From Tenuifilum sp. 4138str (GTDB taxonomy: Bacteria; Bacteroidota; Bacteroidia; Bacteroidales; Tenuifilaceae): DNA of 64,000 nucleotides. The number at the start of each line of letters is the position of its first letter. Within the stretch, counting starts at the first letter, position 1. This document shows, piece by piece, positions 32,353 to 42,473 of the stretch. The translations under genes and the position numbers were made by a program. The notes beneath the pieces were generated by a model, which saw nothing but the letters and a program-made list of their open reading frames with translations, did no database searches and had not been told where the DNA came from. The stretch spans positions 62,001 to 126,000 of the forward strand of contig NZ_JBGCUE010000008.1 of assembly GCF_041102575.1 (NCBI RefSeq), written 5' to 3'.

Positions 32353-35148
32353 CTAATGGTTAAGCTTAGCAGAGAGGAACTTACCCGTGTAGGAGTTATC
32401 CATCAAGGCAAGTTGTTCTGGCGTGCCTGAAAAAATTAAGTGTCCACCATTATCGCCACCCTCTGGACCTAAATCAATAATCCAGTCGGCGCACTTAATA
32501 ACCTCAAGGTTGTGTTCCACCAGAACAATGCTATGTCCCTTTGCAATTAGGGCATCAAAGGCACTTAACAGCTTTTTAATATCGTTAAAATGCAGGCCAG
32601 TGGTAGGCTCGTCAAAAATGAAAAGGATAGGTTTATCGGTATTCTCTTTGAGCAGGAACGATGCTAGCTTAACCCTTTGGCTCTCGCCACCGCTAAGGGT
32701 GCTCGACGATTGCCCTAGTTTGATGTAGCCTAAACCTACATCCTGCAGAGGCTTTAGCTTTTCAACGATTTTCTTTTCAAGGCTTCCTTTGCCTTTCTCA
32801 AAGAACTCTATGGCCTGGTTAACAGTCATTTCCAGTAAGTCATACACATTGGCATTCCTATACCTTACCTCAAGGATGTCGTCCTTAAAACGTTTACCGT
32901 GGCAGCTCTCGCAGGTTAGGGTTAGGTCGGCCATGAACTGCATCTCCACGTGAATAACCCCTTCGCCCTGGCACTCCTCGCAACGGCCACCATCAATGTT
33001 AAAGGAGAAATGCGATGGGCCGTAACCGTTACTTTTGGAATAGGGCTGTTCTGAAAGCAGCTTGCGGATTTCGTCCCACGCTTTGAGGTAGGTAACAGGG
33101 TTGCTGCGCGATGATTTGCCTATGGGGTTTTGGTCAACCATTTCCACACCGGAAATAAGACGAATATCGCCAGCTATGCAGTCGTGCTGGCCTGCCCGCT
33201 CGCCACTCCCAGTAATTTCCTTGAGTAGGGCAGGGTATAGTATTCCCTTAACCAAGCTCGATTTGCCCGAACCGCTCACCCCTGTAACCACTGTGAGGGT
33301 GTTTAACGGAAACTTTACATCAATATTCTTCAGGTTATTCTCGCGTGCCCCTTTTACCTCAATATAGCTATTCCACTTGCGACGCTTAAACGGAACTTCA
33401 ATTTTTTCGGTTCCGTTCAGGTATTTAGCGGTAAGACTAGTGGATGCAGAGTTGATTAGGCTTGGCTCTCCGGCAAAAACCACCTCACCTCCAAGTAGGC
33501 CTGCATGCGGCCCAATATCGATAATGTAATCGGCATTGCGCATTATGTCCTCATCGTGCTCTACCACTAGCACAGTATTTCCCAGATCACGCAGATTTTT
33601 AAGAACATCGATAAGTAGATGGGTGTCGCGGGGATGCAGACCAATACTAGGCTCATCAAGTATATAGAGCGACCCCACTAAACTGCTGCCAAGCGATGTG
33701 GCAAGGTTAATGCGTTGCGACTCACCCCCGGAAAGGGTAGCGGACAAACGGTTAAGGGTTAAATAACCTAACCCAACATTAACCATGTATCCTAAACGGT
33801 TTCGAATCTCTGTTAACAAACGTTTTGCCACTGTGACATCGTGCTCATCCAACTCGATGTTCATAAAGAACTCGTAAAGCTCTTCAATCTGGATGTTAAC
33901 TAACTCCTGAATGGTGTAACCAGCCACCTTTACATACGATGCTTCAGGTCTAAGACGTCCACCCTTACAAACCGGGCATGTGGTTTTGCCCATGTAGCGT
34001 GAGAGTAAAACTCGGTATTGTATTTTGTATCGTTTTTCCTCAAGCTCCGCGAAGAAATCGTAAATACCCTTGAAGTGCCTTGTGCCATTCCAAAGCAATG
34101 CTTTCTGCTCCTCAGTTAATTTGTGGTATGGGGTGTGGATAGGTAGGTTATACGCCGATGCATACTCAATTACTCTGTCCTTATACCAACCCATTGACTC
34201 GCCTCGCCAGCACGCAATAGCATCCTCGTAAATGGAAAGGCTTTTGTTGGGGACTACCAAATCCTCGTCTATGCCAATTACCTTGCCGTAACCCTCGCAT
34301 TTTGGGCAAGCACCAAGTGGATTGTTGAAGTTGAAAAGATGCTCGGTGGGCTGTTCGAATTTTATCCCATCGAGTTCATATAGGTTCGAGAATTGCTCCT
34401 CCCGTATTCCTTCGTCGGTTTCGATAGAAAGAATGCAAAAACCATTTCCTTCTGCGTAAGCGGTTTGAACCGAATCGGCTATCCGGCTAATAAAATCTTC
34501 ATCTACCGAAACGGCAAATCTATCTATTATCAACCTTGTGTTGGCAGCAGCCAAATCGACAAGTTCACGGTTTTGAGCATCATCAATCCTAATCACTTTA
34601 CCGTTAATATCAATTCGGGTAAACCCTTCGCGGTTTAGTTCCTCAAGCTTCAGCTTGATATTGCCGTTAACGGCAATAGGTGCTAAAAGGGTCATGCGTG
34701 TTCCCTGCTGATGGGCACTGATAAAGTTTACAACATCGGTAACCGAGTGACGCTTAACCTCGCGGCCCGAAATGGGAGAGTATGTTTTTCCGATACGGGC
34801 GTAAAGTAACTTAAGGTAATCGTAAATCTCAGTGGATGTGCCTACGGTAGAGCGGGGATTTCGGGTGTTAACTTTTTGCTCAATGGCAATGGCCGGCGGA
34901 ATACCGCTAATAAGGTCAACCTCAGGCTTACTCATCCTACCAAGGAATTGACGGGCGTAAGCCGATAGGCTCTCAACGTATCGCCTTTGCCCTTCGGCAT
35001 AAATGGTATCGAATGCTAACGATGATTTTCCGGAACCCGATACACCCGTAATAACTACCAGCTTGTTACGGGGAATATCTACATTGATATTCTTAAGATT
35101 ATGAACCCTTGCGCCTTTTACCGATATTACCTTTTCGTGCTTTTGCAT
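32353..35148 (-). CDS. uvrA: UvrA, DNA damage recognition ATPase of nucleotide excision repair
   Basis: 931 residues, full UvrA length. There are two ABC ATPase modules: Walker A motifs [13 protein letters not shown] near residue 35 and [13 protein letters not shown] near 630, and signature motifs LSGGESQR near 476 and 815. Zinc-binding CxxC pairs are visible (CPKCEGYG and CPVCKGG in the first half, CEECQGEG and CESCHGKR in the second). It finds bulky DNA lesions and loads UvrB. The gene is single with its own promoter and terminator; uvrB and uvrC are elsewhere. Confidence 0.98.
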   Translation of the reverse strand: MQKHEKVISVKGARVHNLKNINVDIPRNKLVVITGVSGSGKSSLAFDTIYAEGQRRYVESLSAYARQFLGRMSKPEVDLISGIPPAIAIEQKVNTRNPRSTVGTSTEIYDYLKLLYARIGKTYSPISGREVKRHSVTDVVNFISAHQQGTRMTLLAPIAVNGNIKLKLEELNREGFTRIDINGKVIRIDDAQNRELVDLAAANTRLIIDRFAVSVDEDFISRIADSVQTAYAEGNGFCILSIETDEGIREEQFSNLYELDGIKFEQPTEHLFNFNNPLGACPKCEGYGKVIGIDEDLVVPNKSLSIYEDAIACWRGESMGWYKDRVIEYASAYNLPIHTPYHKLTEEQKALLWNGTRHFKGIYDFFAELEEKRYKIQYRVLLSRYMGKTTCPVCKGGRLRPEASYVKVAGYTIQELVNIQIEELYEFFMNIELDEHDVTVAKRLLTEIRNRLGYMVNVGLGYLTLNRLSATLSGGESQRINLATSLGSSLVGSLYILDEPSIGLHPRDTHLLIDVLKNLRDLGNTVLVVEHDEDIMRNADYIIDIGPHAGLLGGEVVFAGEPSLINSASTSLTAKYLNGTEKIEVPFKRRKWNSYIEVKGARENNLKNIDVKFPLNTLTVVTGVSGSGKSSLVKGILYPALLKEITGSGERAGQHDCIAGDIRLISGVEMVDQNPIGKSSRSNPVTYLKAWDEIRKLLSEQPYSKSNGYGPSHFSFNIDGGRCEECQGEGVIHVEMQFMADLTLTCESCHGKRFKDDILEVRYRNANVYDLLEMTVNQAIEFFEKGKGSLEKKIVEKLKPLQDVGLGYIKLGQSSSTLSGGESQRVKLASFLLKENTDKPILFIFDEPTTGLHFNDIKKLLSAFDALIAKGHSIVLVEHNLEVIKCADWIIDLGPEGGDNGGHLIFSGTPEQLALMDNSYTGKFLSAKLNH

Positions 35149-35403
35149 TGATGAAATGGAAAAATGTAACCTACAAAGGTATTACTTCAAAACCATTTTT
35201 TTATGATGCTTGTTCAAATTCTCTGAAATTATAGTTTCCTTCACAAGTCTCCTTGTTTTGAATATCTCTGCCAACCCTTTCATCATAACTTTGAAAAATG
35301 GTGTAACTAAATGGAAATCTAATTTATGTCTTTTTATCCTATAACCTCAAACCTTTAACCTCAAGCCTTGAACTTTTATTCCCGCTAATGCGGAACAGGC
35401 TCT
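35149..35403. other. Intergenic region upstream of uvrA
   Basis: No gene is seen. It holds the uvrA promoter and, near 35340-35425, a T- and C-rich stretch with short repeats of TTTATCC and ACCTCAAACCTTT-like words. These may be low-complexity intergenic repeats. Confidence 0.4.
35174..35181 (-). promoter_or_regulatory. -7 box (TACCTTTG) for uvrA
   Basis: The minus-strand reading matches TAnnTTTG and lies 26 bases before the ATG. I saw no SOS-box-like palindrome in the leader. Confidence 0.55.
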
Positions 35404-36045
35404 TTATCCTTTATCCTTTATCCTTAATATCTCTCTTGCCATTAGCCCCTCGTTAAAGAGTAAGTCAATAATGCTGAGGTTGGGAGTAAACCCAAAGCGA
35501 TGTTCAAAAACCTGAAAGTATGGTAGGGTAGCGTGCAAGCTGGTTTCAGGCATTTTAGCCTTTGGGCTAATTGCGTAACGTAAATCCAATACTCCTTCGG
35601 GTTCAACTTTATGAAAGGTACTTGTAAAATTGATATTAACGGGTAGCTCAAGGAAGTCCAAAATTGCCTTTAGGAGTTCATTGTTGAACTCCCACAGGGT
35701 ATTGAAAGGGTTGCTGTAAAAGGGCTTTAGTACATCGGCAATAAATTCGAAATATGCGGAAGTTCGGTAAGCCGATTCGATGGCACGCCAATGATTCCTG
35801 TTCCAACCGGTAGAGTAATCAATAATAACTTCGGTTATACCGGTATGATTGCCCTTTGGTTTTATTACAGGGATTACAAGGGGTAATGGACCGTTTGCGC
35901 TGAGTATTACGCATCGGTTACGGTAGGTTTGTTTAAGGTAAGTTTCATGTGCCTCAATAATAATTCTATCGGCACTAAGTAAGGCGGACATGTAATGAAC
36001 CGGCGGTAAATACGCTGTGCTAAGTAGTATGGTTTTACTGGACAT
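35404..36045 (-). CDS. WbqC-family protein
   Basis: 213 residues, WbqC family. Recognisable parts are LSTAYLPPVHYMSALLSAD near the N-terminus (about 8-26), YLKQTYRNRCVILSANGPLPLVIP (about 36-59; key residues Arg42, Arg44, Asn50, Pro53) and a LDLRYAISPK stretch (about 152-161). WbqC proteins occur in surface-polysaccharide clusters and are thought to be aminotransferase-independent amidation or glycine-transfer enzymes; the activity is not settled. Here it follows lepB and dapB on the same strand, separated from lepB by a terminator. No sugar-biosynthesis genes are adjacent. Confidence 0.85.
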   Translation of the reverse strand: MSSKTILLSTAYLPPVHYMSALLSADRIIIEAHETYLKQTYRNRCVILSANGPLPLVIPVIKPKGNHTGITEVIIDYSTGWNRNHWRAIESAYRTSAYFEFIADVLKPFYSNPFNTLWEFNNELLKAILDFLELPVNINFTSTFHKVEPEGVLDLRYAISPKAKMPETSLHATLPYFQVFEHRFGFTPNLSIIDLLFNEGLMAREILRIKDKG

Positions 36046-36065
36046 TGTACGCTTTTATTGAACTA

Positions 36066-36107
36066 AAAAACCTGTTGCGGGTGCCATTCCCCTCCAACAG
36101 GTTTTTA
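36066..36107 (-). terminator. Terminator of the dapB-lepB operon
   Basis: AAAAACCTGTTG and CAACAGGTTTTT are perfect 12-base arms with a 17-base loop. On the minus strand it follows lepB and precedes the WbqC-family gene. Confidence 0.78.
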
Positions 36108-36124
36108 TGTAGCCATTGTTTAGC

Positions 36125-37462
36125 CTATTTAATGGTTGTAAACATACGCTTAAAGCGAATATTGGCAGGAAAACGTTTATCCTTATCGAGCGATAGCCAA
36201 ATAAACGAAGCTTTTCCTACCACATGGTCTTCGGGTACAAATCCCCAAAAACGGCTGTCGGCCGAGTTATGTCGGTTATCGCCCATCATGAAATAGTAAT
36301 CCATCTTAAATGTATAAGAGTTTGCTGGTTCACCATTAATATAAATAGTGCCATTTTCAACCCTCAGGTCGTTGTTCTCGTAAACATCAATAATGCGTTG
36401 GTAGAGTGGCAGGTTATCGGTGGTGAGGGTAACGGTTGCACCTTTTTTGGGTATCCATAGGGGCCCAAAGTTATCCTCGTTCCATTTATAGCGGGGATCG
36501 TGGGGGAAAATTAACTTCCACATTACTGTGGAGTCAGTATTCTCGTTTCGGGTTATTTCAGTTATATTGCTAAAGGTTTTAAAACGTTCCAGCATTTCCT
36601 CGGTTAACGGAAGGATGTAAACCGATTCCTGCGCATTGTAGTTGATATCGGAACGGGCAATACCCATTTCTTCAAACCGTATTGGGTTAATGGTAGAGCC
36701 ATTAGTTCTTATCTGGTAGTTATACTGTCTTTTACCAATCTTTGCCTGCTCTTTGCCATTAACAAAAAGGCTACCATGGATAACCTGAATGGTGTCGCCG
36801 GGAATGCCAACGCAACGCTTGATATAGTTCTCGCGTTTATCAACAGGGCGGTAAATAATATCATAGTTTTGACGGATGTAGTCGCGTCCATAAATTCTTG
36901 CCAGGGTGTAGTAACTTGAATTCTGATCCTGCAGGCAGACCGTATCGCCTTCGGGGAAGTTGAATACAACCACATCGTTGCGTTTTATCTGACCAAAACC
37001 AGCAATACGCTTATAAGGCCAACGGGGCCACTCAATGAACGACTTGGTGTATTTTGTAAAAGGCAGGGTGTGATGAACAAATGGGAATGAAATTGGCGTG
37101 TTGGGTAGTTTAGGCCCGTAGGCAACCTTACTCACAAATAGGTAGTCGCCCACCAGCAACGATTTCTCCATCGATGATGTTGGTATGGTGTATGCCTCAA
37201 TAAAAAACATTCGGATTAGGGTTGCCGCAACAACTGCAAATATTATGGCATCAACCCATTCAATCAGAACGGTCTTCTTTTGTCCGCGCTTCTTCCAGAA
37301 TGTCCAGTTTACTTTTTGGGTGATGTAGAAGTCGAAAATGATAGGTAATCCAAGAAGCAGCCAGTAGTTGCCAATCCATACTACCCAGAGTATAAAAATT
37401 ATGGCTGCAAATGTAAATCGGAAATACTTGTTTTTTAGGAAATCTTTTACTTTTTGAAACAT
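36125..37462 (-). CDS. lepB: Signal peptidase I, large Bacteroidota form
   Basis: 445 residues. One or two N-terminal membrane segments (about 12-48) are followed by another near 67-87. The catalytic serine lies in TIPTSSMEKSLLVGDYLFV (Ser near residue 97) and the catalytic lysine in YIKRCVGIPGDTI (Lys near 215). The late box MMGDNRHNSADSRFWGFVP (about 391-409) is present. It removes signal peptides of exported proteins at the outer face of the inner membrane. It is longer than the enterobacterial enzyme because of an insertion between the catalytic boxes, as is usual in this phylum. It follows dapB by 11 bases. Confidence 0.96.
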   Translation of the reverse strand: MFQKVKDFLKNKYFRFTFAAIIFILWVVWIGNYWLLLGLPIIFDFYITQKVNWTFWKKRGQKKTVLIEWVDAIIFAVVAATLIRMFFIEAYTIPTSSMEKSLLVGDYLFVSKVAYGPKLPNTPISFPFVHHTLPFTKYTKSFIEWPRWPYKRIAGFGQIKRNDVVVFNFPEGDTVCLQDQNSSYYTLARIYGRDYIRQNYDIIYRPVDKRENYIKRCVGIPGDTIQVIHGSLFVNGKEQAKIGKRQYNYQIRTNGSTINPIRFEEMGIARSDINYNAQESVYILPLTEEMLERFKTFSNITEITRNENTDSTVMWKLIFPHDPRYKWNEDNFGPLWIPKKGATVTLTTDNLPLYQRIIDVYENNDLRVENGTIYINGEPANSYTFKMDYYFMMGDNRHNSADSRFWGFVPEDHVVGKASFIWLSLDKDKRFPANIRFKRMFTTIK

Positions 37463-37473
37463 GGTATTGTGGT

Positions 37474-38196
37474 TTAGTCAAGTTTAAGCAAATCGTCCAT
37501 GCTGTAAAATCCCTTGCGGGAGCTGAGAAACTCAGCGGCTAATACCGCTCCAAGTGCAAATCCTCTGCGACTCTTAGCCTCGTGCTTTAGAGTGATGATA
37601 TCCTGTTCGGATGTAAAGGTCACAATGTGAGTACCGGGAACTTGACCCTCTCGAATTGCCTCAATTGGGATTTTTCTCTCTGCACTATCGGGGATTAAGC
37701 TCCAGCCTTCGTATGCCTTCATTTGGTTGCACAGTGTATTGGCAATGGTTATGGCAGTACCGCTTGGAGCATCAAGCTTTTGGGTGTGGTGTATTTCGGT
37801 TATTGATGGTTGATACATTCCTATCCTGTCAAGTATGGAAGCAATGTAATTATTCAGCTTGAAAAAGATGTTAACACCAATGCTATAGTTTGATGCGTAA
37901 AACAACGTTCCCTCGCCATTGCGGGCCTTGTTAACCATGATTTCAAGTTGGTTGTTCCAGCCGGTTGTTCCTGATACCACAGGAATTCCAGCATCGAAAC
38001 AGGCTTGAATGTTTTGCATGGCTGTGCTCGGCGAGGTGAATTCAATGGCTACATCGGAATTTTTTAGGTTTTCAGTGTTAAGGTCATTGATGTTATCCTT
38101 GTCAATTCTCAGGACAATGGTATGCCCACGCTCAAGGGCAATAGCCTCAACCTCATGCCCCATTTTACCGTAGCCAATTAATGCAATTCTTAGCAT
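37474..38196 (-). CDS. dapB: 4-hydroxy-tetrahydrodipicolinate reductase
   Basis: 240 residues from the ATG at 38196, which gives the typical N-terminus MLRIALIGYGKMG; a GTG 12 bases further out is possible. It reduces the dipicolinate precursor with NAD(P)H in lysine and peptidoglycan-precursor synthesis. Visible are the Rossmann glycine motif (GYGKMG), the EFTSPS and VSGTTGW motifs and the catalytic EIHHTQKLDAPSGTA with the His-His and Lys residues. It forms an operon with lepB. Confidence 0.96.
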   Translation of the reverse strand: MLRIALIGYGKMGHEVEAIALERGHTIVLRIDKDNINDLNTENLKNSDVAIEFTSPSTAMQNIQACFDAGIPVVSGTTGWNNQLEIMVNKARNGEGTLFYASNYSIGVNIFFKLNNYIASILDRIGMYQPSITEIHHTQKLDAPSGTAITIANTLCNQMKAYEGWSLIPDSAERKIPIEAIREGQVPGTHIVTFTSEQDIITLKHEAKSRRGFALGAVLAAEFLSSRKGFYSMDDLLKLD

Positions 38197-38281
38197 TTTG
38201 TTTAACACCTTATTTTTGCCTGCAATTTATTAAAAGATGACGAGAAATGATATAAACAGCAGCAAGTTAATCAAAATTAAC

Positions 38282-38308
38282 AAAAAAAGGGGCATTTAGC
38301 CCCTTTAA
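38282..38308 (-). terminator. Terminator of the thrS-infC-rpmI-rplT operon
   Basis: AAAGGGGC and GCCCCTTT pair around ATTTA. On the minus strand a run of seven T follows. Confidence 0.85.
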
Positions 38309-38327
38309 CCTTATTCTGTTTTACTGG

Positions 38328-38672
38328 TTACTTTACAGAATCAACAATAGCTTTAAAAGCCTCAGGGTGGTTCATGGCCAAATCAGCCAAAACCTTGCGG
38401 TTAATAGCAATCCCTTTCTGGTTGATTTTGCCCATGAATTCGGAGTAGGTCATACCATACTCACGAACTGCAGCGTTAATACGCTGAATCCATAGGGCAC
38501 GGAATTCAATCTTTTTCTTCTTACGGTCGCGGTAAGCATAGGTCAAACCTTTTTCCAAGGTGTTCTTTGCAACCGTCCAAACATTACGACGCGCAAGGAA
38601 ATTTCCCTTCGTCTGTTTAAGAATTTTTTTTCTGCGCTTGCGCGATGCTACTGCATTTACTGAACGTGGCAT
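38328..38672 (-). CDS. rplT: 50S ribosomal protein L20
   Basis: 114 residues, normal L20 length, very basic. The N-terminus [19 protein letters not shown] is typical, as are [31 protein letters not shown] and the C-terminal NRKVLADLA motif. It binds 23S rRNA early in assembly of the large subunit. It is the last gene of the thrS operon. In other bacteria L20 represses its own operon by binding the mRNA; the 111-base gap before it could hold such a site, but I cannot show it. Confidence 0.98.
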   Translation of the reverse strand: MPRSVNAVASRKRRKKILKQTKGNFLARRNVWTVAKNTLEKGLTYAYRDRKKKKIEFRALWIQRINAAVREYGMTYSEFMGKINQKGIAINRKVLADLAMNHPEAFKAIVDSVK

Positions 38673-38783
38673 TTTTTTACGATTTTTGAATGATTAGCGG
38701 TTCAACGTTTTTGAACTCTTAGTGGCTAATTCATTCTGTTAAACATTAAAGTAAACTAACACACAAACTAAAAGAAAACAAAA

Positions 38784-38981
38784 CTACTTCAAGCCAAGCA
38801 TTGCCTTAACATGCCCTTCATCGGCCTTGTCAACCAAAGCAACGTGAGTTAAATTCCTCTTTTGCTTGGTTTCCTTTTTAGTCAAAATGTGACTCTTGTA
38901 GGCGTGTTTTCTTTTAATCTTACCTGTTCCGGTTAAAGCAAAACGCTTTTTTGAACCAGAATGAGTCTTTGTTTTTGGCAT
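38784..38981 (-). CDS. rpmI: 50S ribosomal protein L35
   Basis: 65 residues, very basic, complete L35. [20 protein letters not shown] at the N-terminus and the [14 protein letters not shown] stretch are typical. It sits in the classical order infC, rpmI, rplT, 34 bases after infC. Confidence 0.98.
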   Translation of the reverse strand: MPKTKTHSGSKKRFALTGTGKIKRKHAYKSHILTKKETKQKRNLTHVALVDKADEGHVKAMLGLK

Positions 38982-39015
38982 TCTACACTGTATTTATTTG
39001 ATTACTAATGGTTTA

Positions 39016-39567
39016 TTATTTCTTCTTTGTGCTTTTTGGGGATACTATCATAATCATTCGTTTCCCCTCAAGCTGGGGCAACTGCTCTACTTTGCCATAC
39101 TCCTCAAGGTCTTGGGCAAAACGCAAAAGTAGTATTTCGCCTTGCTCCTTGAAAAGAATGGAACGTCCCTTAAAGAACACGTAGGCTTTCACCTTAGCAC
39201 CTTCCTGAAGGAAATTGATGGCATGCTTCAACTTGAAGTTGTAATCGTGATCATCGGTATTGGGCCCAAACCTAATTTCCTTAACCACAATTTTTTGAGC
39301 GTTAGCCTTAATTTCCTTTTGCTTCTTCTTGAGCTGGTAAAGGAACTTCTGATAGTCCAGTATTTTACAAACCGGGGGATCGGCCTTATCAGAAATCATT
39401 ACCAAGTCTAACTCCATCTCCTCGGCCATTTGACGTGCCTGGCTAATGGGGTAAATGCCCGGATTCTCAATGTTTTCGCCAACCAGTCGAACGGTCTTAG
39501 CCCGAATTTCTTCGTTTATCGGGTAAGTGTCGATATCCGACTTTTTGTTGATATTAGGTGCTGCTAT
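39016..39567 (-). CDS. infC: Translation initiation factor IF-3 with non-canonical AUA start
   Basis: IF-3 binds the 30S subunit, keeps subunits apart and rejects wrong start codons. Reading upstream of the first in-frame ATG (39429) gives a full IF-3 N-domain ([20 protein letters not shown]), which must be part of the protein. That frame has no ATG, GTG or TTG before a TAG stop. An ATA at 39567 stands eight bases after a perfect AGGAGG site (39576-39581). This gives 183 residues, the normal length. E. coli infC also uses a rare start (AUU) so that IF-3 limits its own translation; the same logic is likely here. The codon choice is read directly, use in vivo is inferred. Confidence 0.9.
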   Translation of the reverse strand: MAAPNINKKSDIDTYPINEEIRAKTVRLVGENIENPGIYPISQARQMAEEMELDLVMISDKADPPVCKILDYQKFLYQLKKKQKEIKANAQKIVVKEIRFGPNTDDHDYNFKLKHAINFLQEGAKVKAYVFFKGRSILFKEQGEILLLRFAQDLEEYGKVEQLPQLEGKRMIMIVSPKSTKKK

Positions 39568-39575
39568 AGTTTTGC

Positions 39576-39581
39576 CCTCCT
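39576..39581 (-). promoter_or_regulatory. Shine-Dalgarno site that fixes the AUA start of infC
   Basis: AGGAGG on the minus strand, eight bases before ATA, is one of the few strong ribosome sites in this stretch and supports the rare start codon. An in-frame TAG overlaps its 5' end and closes the frame upstream. Confidence 0.75.
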
Positions 39582-39596
39582 AACGTTTAGTTAATA

Positions 39597-41537
39597 CTAA
39601 ATTTCCTTAAGCTGATTATCAATTTCAGCCTTTATATGGTTTACAAACTCTTCAAGTTTCATTTGGCCTTTATCGCCTTCGCCTTGAACACGAACAGCAA
39701 CAAGGTTGGCTTCCTGTTCCTTTTCGCCAACAATTAAAAGGTAAGGGATTCGGCGTAACTCGTTGTCCCTTATCTTTTTACCTATCTTCTCGTTGCGGTC
39801 GTCAACCAGGCTGCGAATATCGTAATTATTTAGGAATTTTGAAACACTTTTTGCATAATCGTTAAATTTTTCGCTAATGGGTAGCACTACAACCTGGTCG
39901 GGTGTTAGCCATAGCGGGAATTTACCGCCTGTATGCTCAATAAGTACGGCAACAAAGCGTTCCATCGACCCAAAGGGAGCGCGGTGTATCATAATGGGGC
40001 GGTAACGCTTATCATCAGCGCCAATGTACTCCAGCTGGAAGCGCTCGGGCAGGTTGTAGTCAACCTGGATGGTGCCCAACTGCCACTTGCGGCCAATAGC
40101 ATCGCGAACCATGAAGTCGAGTTTTGGGCCATAGAATGCAGCCTCACCAAGTTCGGTTACGGTTTTTAGGCCTCGTTCTGCTGCCGCCTCAACTATAGCC
40201 TTTTCAGCCTTTTCCCAATTCTCGTCAGAGCCTATGTATTTTTCTTTATTATTCGGGTCGCGTAGCGATATCTGTGCGGTGTAATCTTTAAAATCGAGAG
40301 TTTTAAAGATATATAGAACAATATCGATAACCTTTACAAACTCTTCCTTGAGCTGGTCGGGCCTACAGAAGATATGTGCATCGTCCTGGGTAAATCCACG
40401 AACACGGGTTAAGCCGTGCAATTCACCGCTTTGTTCGTAACGGTAAACAGTTCCGAACTCAGCTAGCCTGAGCGGAAGATCTTTGTATGAACGCGGTTTG
40501 GATTTGTAAATTTCACAGTGATGGGGGCAGTTCATGGGTTTAAGAAGGAATTCCTCGCCTTCCTGTGGAGTAGTTATGGGACGGAAACTATCCTTCCCAT
40601 ATTTTGCCCAGTGGCCCGATGTTTCGTAAAGCTCTTTTTGGCCAATGTGCGGGGTAATTACCTGCTCATACCCGTATTTCTTTTGAACGCGTTTAAGGAA
40701 CATCTCTAAGCGCTCGCGAAGTTGAGCACCCTTGGGTAACCATAATGGTAAACCAGGGCCAACACTGGGCGAGAACATAAATAGTTCTAAATCCTTGCCA
40801 ATTTTACGGTGGTCGCGTTTTTTTGCTTCCTCAAGCAGGGTCAGGTATTCGTCGAGCTGTTTCTTTTGGGGGAAGGTGATACCGTAAATGCGGGTAAGCA
40901 TTTTATTTTTTTCATCGCCACGCCAGTATGCGCCTGCAATGCTGAGCAACTTTATGGCTTTAATGTAGCCCGTATTCGGAAGGTGTGGTCCACGGCAAAG
41001 ATCAGTAAATTCGCCCTGGGTGTAGAACGATATGGTTCCATCCTGTAGATCCGATATAAGTTCCACCTTGTAAGGATCGCCCTTTTCCTGGTAGGTCTTA
41101 AGCGCTTCGGCTTTTGAAATCTCACTGCGAACGATGGGTTGCTTTTGCTGGGCAAACTCCATCATTTTTTGCTCAATCTTAGGTAAATCCTCTTCCGATA
41201 TGGTGTGTCCGTTAAAATCGATATCATAGTAAAACCCATTCTCAATGCTTGGGCCTATTCCCAGCTTAACGCCGGGGTAAAGCGCTTCAACGGCCTGGGC
41301 CATAAGGTGTGCCGATGAGTGCCAAAAGGCATGTTTTCCCTCTGGGTCGTCCCACTTGTGTAGCTTAACGGTGGCATCAGTTTCAATGCCACGGGTAAGG
41401 TCCCACACTTCACCATTAACCGATACCGATAAAACATCGGCTGCTAAACGTTCCGAAATGCTTTTGGCTATTTCAAGTCCGGTAACACCTTTGGGGTATT
41501 CCCGCACGTTCCCATCAGGAAAAGTTATTTTAATCAT
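39597..41537 (-). CDS. thrS: Threonyl-tRNA synthetase
   Basis: 646 residues, full length. The domains are an N-terminal TGS domain (about 1-62), the editing domain with [11 protein letters not shown] and the [10 protein letters not shown] zinc-site motif (about 65-225), the class II catalytic core with [33 protein letters not shown] (key Arg residues near 365 and 375) and [15 protein letters not shown], and the C-terminal anticodon-binding domain with [13 protein letters not shown]-like [16 protein letters not shown]. It charges tRNA-Thr. It heads the operon with infC, rpmI and rplT. No T-box leader is seen. Confidence 0.98.
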   Translation of the reverse strand: MIKITFPDGNVREYPKGVTGLEIAKSISERLAADVLSVSVNGEVWDLTRGIETDATVKLHKWDDPEGKHAFWHSSAHLMAQAVEALYPGVKLGIGPSIENGFYYDIDFNGHTISEEDLPKIEQKMMEFAQQKQPIVRSEISKAEALKTYQEKGDPYKVELISDLQDGTISFYTQGEFTDLCRGPHLPNTGYIKAIKLLSIAGAYWRGDEKNKMLTRIYGITFPQKKQLDEYLTLLEEAKKRDHRKIGKDLELFMFSPSVGPGLPLWLPKGAQLRERLEMFLKRVQKKYGYEQVITPHIGQKELYETSGHWAKYGKDSFRPITTPQEGEEFLLKPMNCPHHCEIYKSKPRSYKDLPLRLAEFGTVYRYEQSGELHGLTRVRGFTQDDAHIFCRPDQLKEEFVKVIDIVLYIFKTLDFKDYTAQISLRDPNNKEKYIGSDENWEKAEKAIVEAAAERGLKTVTELGEAAFYGPKLDFMVRDAIGRKWQLGTIQVDYNLPERFQLEYIGADDKRYRPIMIHRAPFGSMERFVAVLIEHTGGKFPLWLTPDQVVVLPISEKFNDYAKSVSKFLNNYDIRSLVDDRNEKIGKKIRDNELRRIPYLLIVGEKEQEANLVAVRVQGEGDKGQMKLEEFVNHIKAEIDNQLKEI

Positions 41538-41567
41538 AACAGTAGAATATCAATTCAAAATGACTTG

Positions 41568-41575
41568 CAAAATTA
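41568..41575 (-). promoter_or_regulatory. -7 box (TAATTTTG) for the thrS operon
   Basis: The minus-strand reading matches TAnnTTTG and lies 31 bases before the thrS ATG. Confidence 0.6.
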
Positions 41576-41639
41576 TAAAAATATTTCATACCACATTCAT
41601 GCGTGGTTGGGCTTGTTTAATAAAACAACAATTGTTGAG

Positions 41640-42299
41640 TTATTGTTTGGGGTTAACCTGATTGGTTTTACCCTTTTTCTTTAATGAAAACTTTGATTCT
41701 TCGCCTTTTACCAGACGCTCGATATTCTTTTGATGGGTGAATAGCATTAGGATTGCCAGTATAAAGGCAAAAGTAATAAGCGATGGGTTAGTGGTGCGGT
41801 AAACAAAAATCAGAACCAGTGGGAACGAAAATCCTGCAATCATGGAGCTCAACGAAACGTATCGGGTGATTAGCACCGATACTATCCAAATTCCAAATAC
41901 TATCAAAGTGGCGTAGGGGTGAAGGGCAAAAACAACACCCGATAGCACTGCCACACCCTTTCCCCCACGGAACTGAGCAAAAATGGGGAATATATGGCCA
42001 AGCAAAGCTGCAATTCCCAAAAACAACTGAAAGTTTATAAACATTCCTGTTTTAGGGATATAGAAATCGGTTAGGTATAGCAGACGAACTGCAAGGTAAC
42101 CTTTAAGCACATCGACTATAAAGACCGATATTCCAGGAATAAGACCAAGCACCCTGATGGTGTTTGTTGCACCGGCATTACCACTGCCATGCTCCCTAAC
42201 ATCGATTCCGTAAAAAATTTTTCCTACCCAAACCGATGTAGGTATAGAGCCTAAAAGATATGCCGCAAGTATTACGGCAATTTTGAGCATAGTTTCCAT
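41640..42299 (-). CDS. plsY: Acyl-phosphate glycerol-3-phosphate acyltransferase
   Basis: 219 residues from the ATG at 42299 (METMLK); a start at the next Met (42290) is also possible, and an upstream Met lies inside the promoter. It moves an acyl group from acyl-phosphate to glycerol-3-phosphate, the first step of phospholipid synthesis, in the inner membrane. Signature motifs are LLGSIPTSVWVGK near the start, REHGSGNAGATNTIRVLG and FRGGKGVAVLSG. About five to seven membrane segments are visible. It is single. Confidence 0.95.
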   Translation of the reverse strand: METMLKIAVILAAYLLGSIPTSVWVGKIFYGIDVREHGSGNAGATNTIRVLGLIPGISVFIVDVLKGYLAVRLLYLTDFYIPKTGMFINFQLFLGIAALLGHIFPIFAQFRGGKGVAVLSGVVFALHPYATLIVFGIWIVSVLITRYVSLSSMIAGFSFPLVLIFVYRTTNPSLITFAFILAILMLFTHQKNIERLVKGEESKFSLKKKGKTNQVNPKQ

Positions 42300-42303
42300 G
42301 CTG

Positions 42304-42311
42304 CAAAGATA
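42304..42311 (-). promoter_or_regulatory. -7 box (TATCTTTG) almost touching the plsY start
   Basis: The minus-strand reading matches TAnnTTTG but lies only four bases before the ATG at 42299. Transcription would start at or next to the start codon, so the mRNA could be leaderless or begin at the second Met. Confidence 0.5.
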
Positions 42312-42473
42312 CAAACTTTGATGGCGAAAGAATATCTATTTATATCGATTTTTAAATTTCAAATTCTGTAAATGATTGATTAATAGTTGATAATAATATA
42401 TGCTTTAGGTTGTGATTAATATTTTTTAACCGCAATGCAGGTTGATTTAAATAATTTGGGTAGGGACATTTCC

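Noticed and set aside
39016-39429. Short infC model starting at the first ATG (137 aa)
   Set aside because: It would remove the conserved IF-3 N-domain, which is clearly encoded in frame upstream.
41538-41639. T-box or other tRNA-sensing leader before thrS
   Set aside because: The leader is about 25 bases long from the promoter, with no room for a specifier hairpin.
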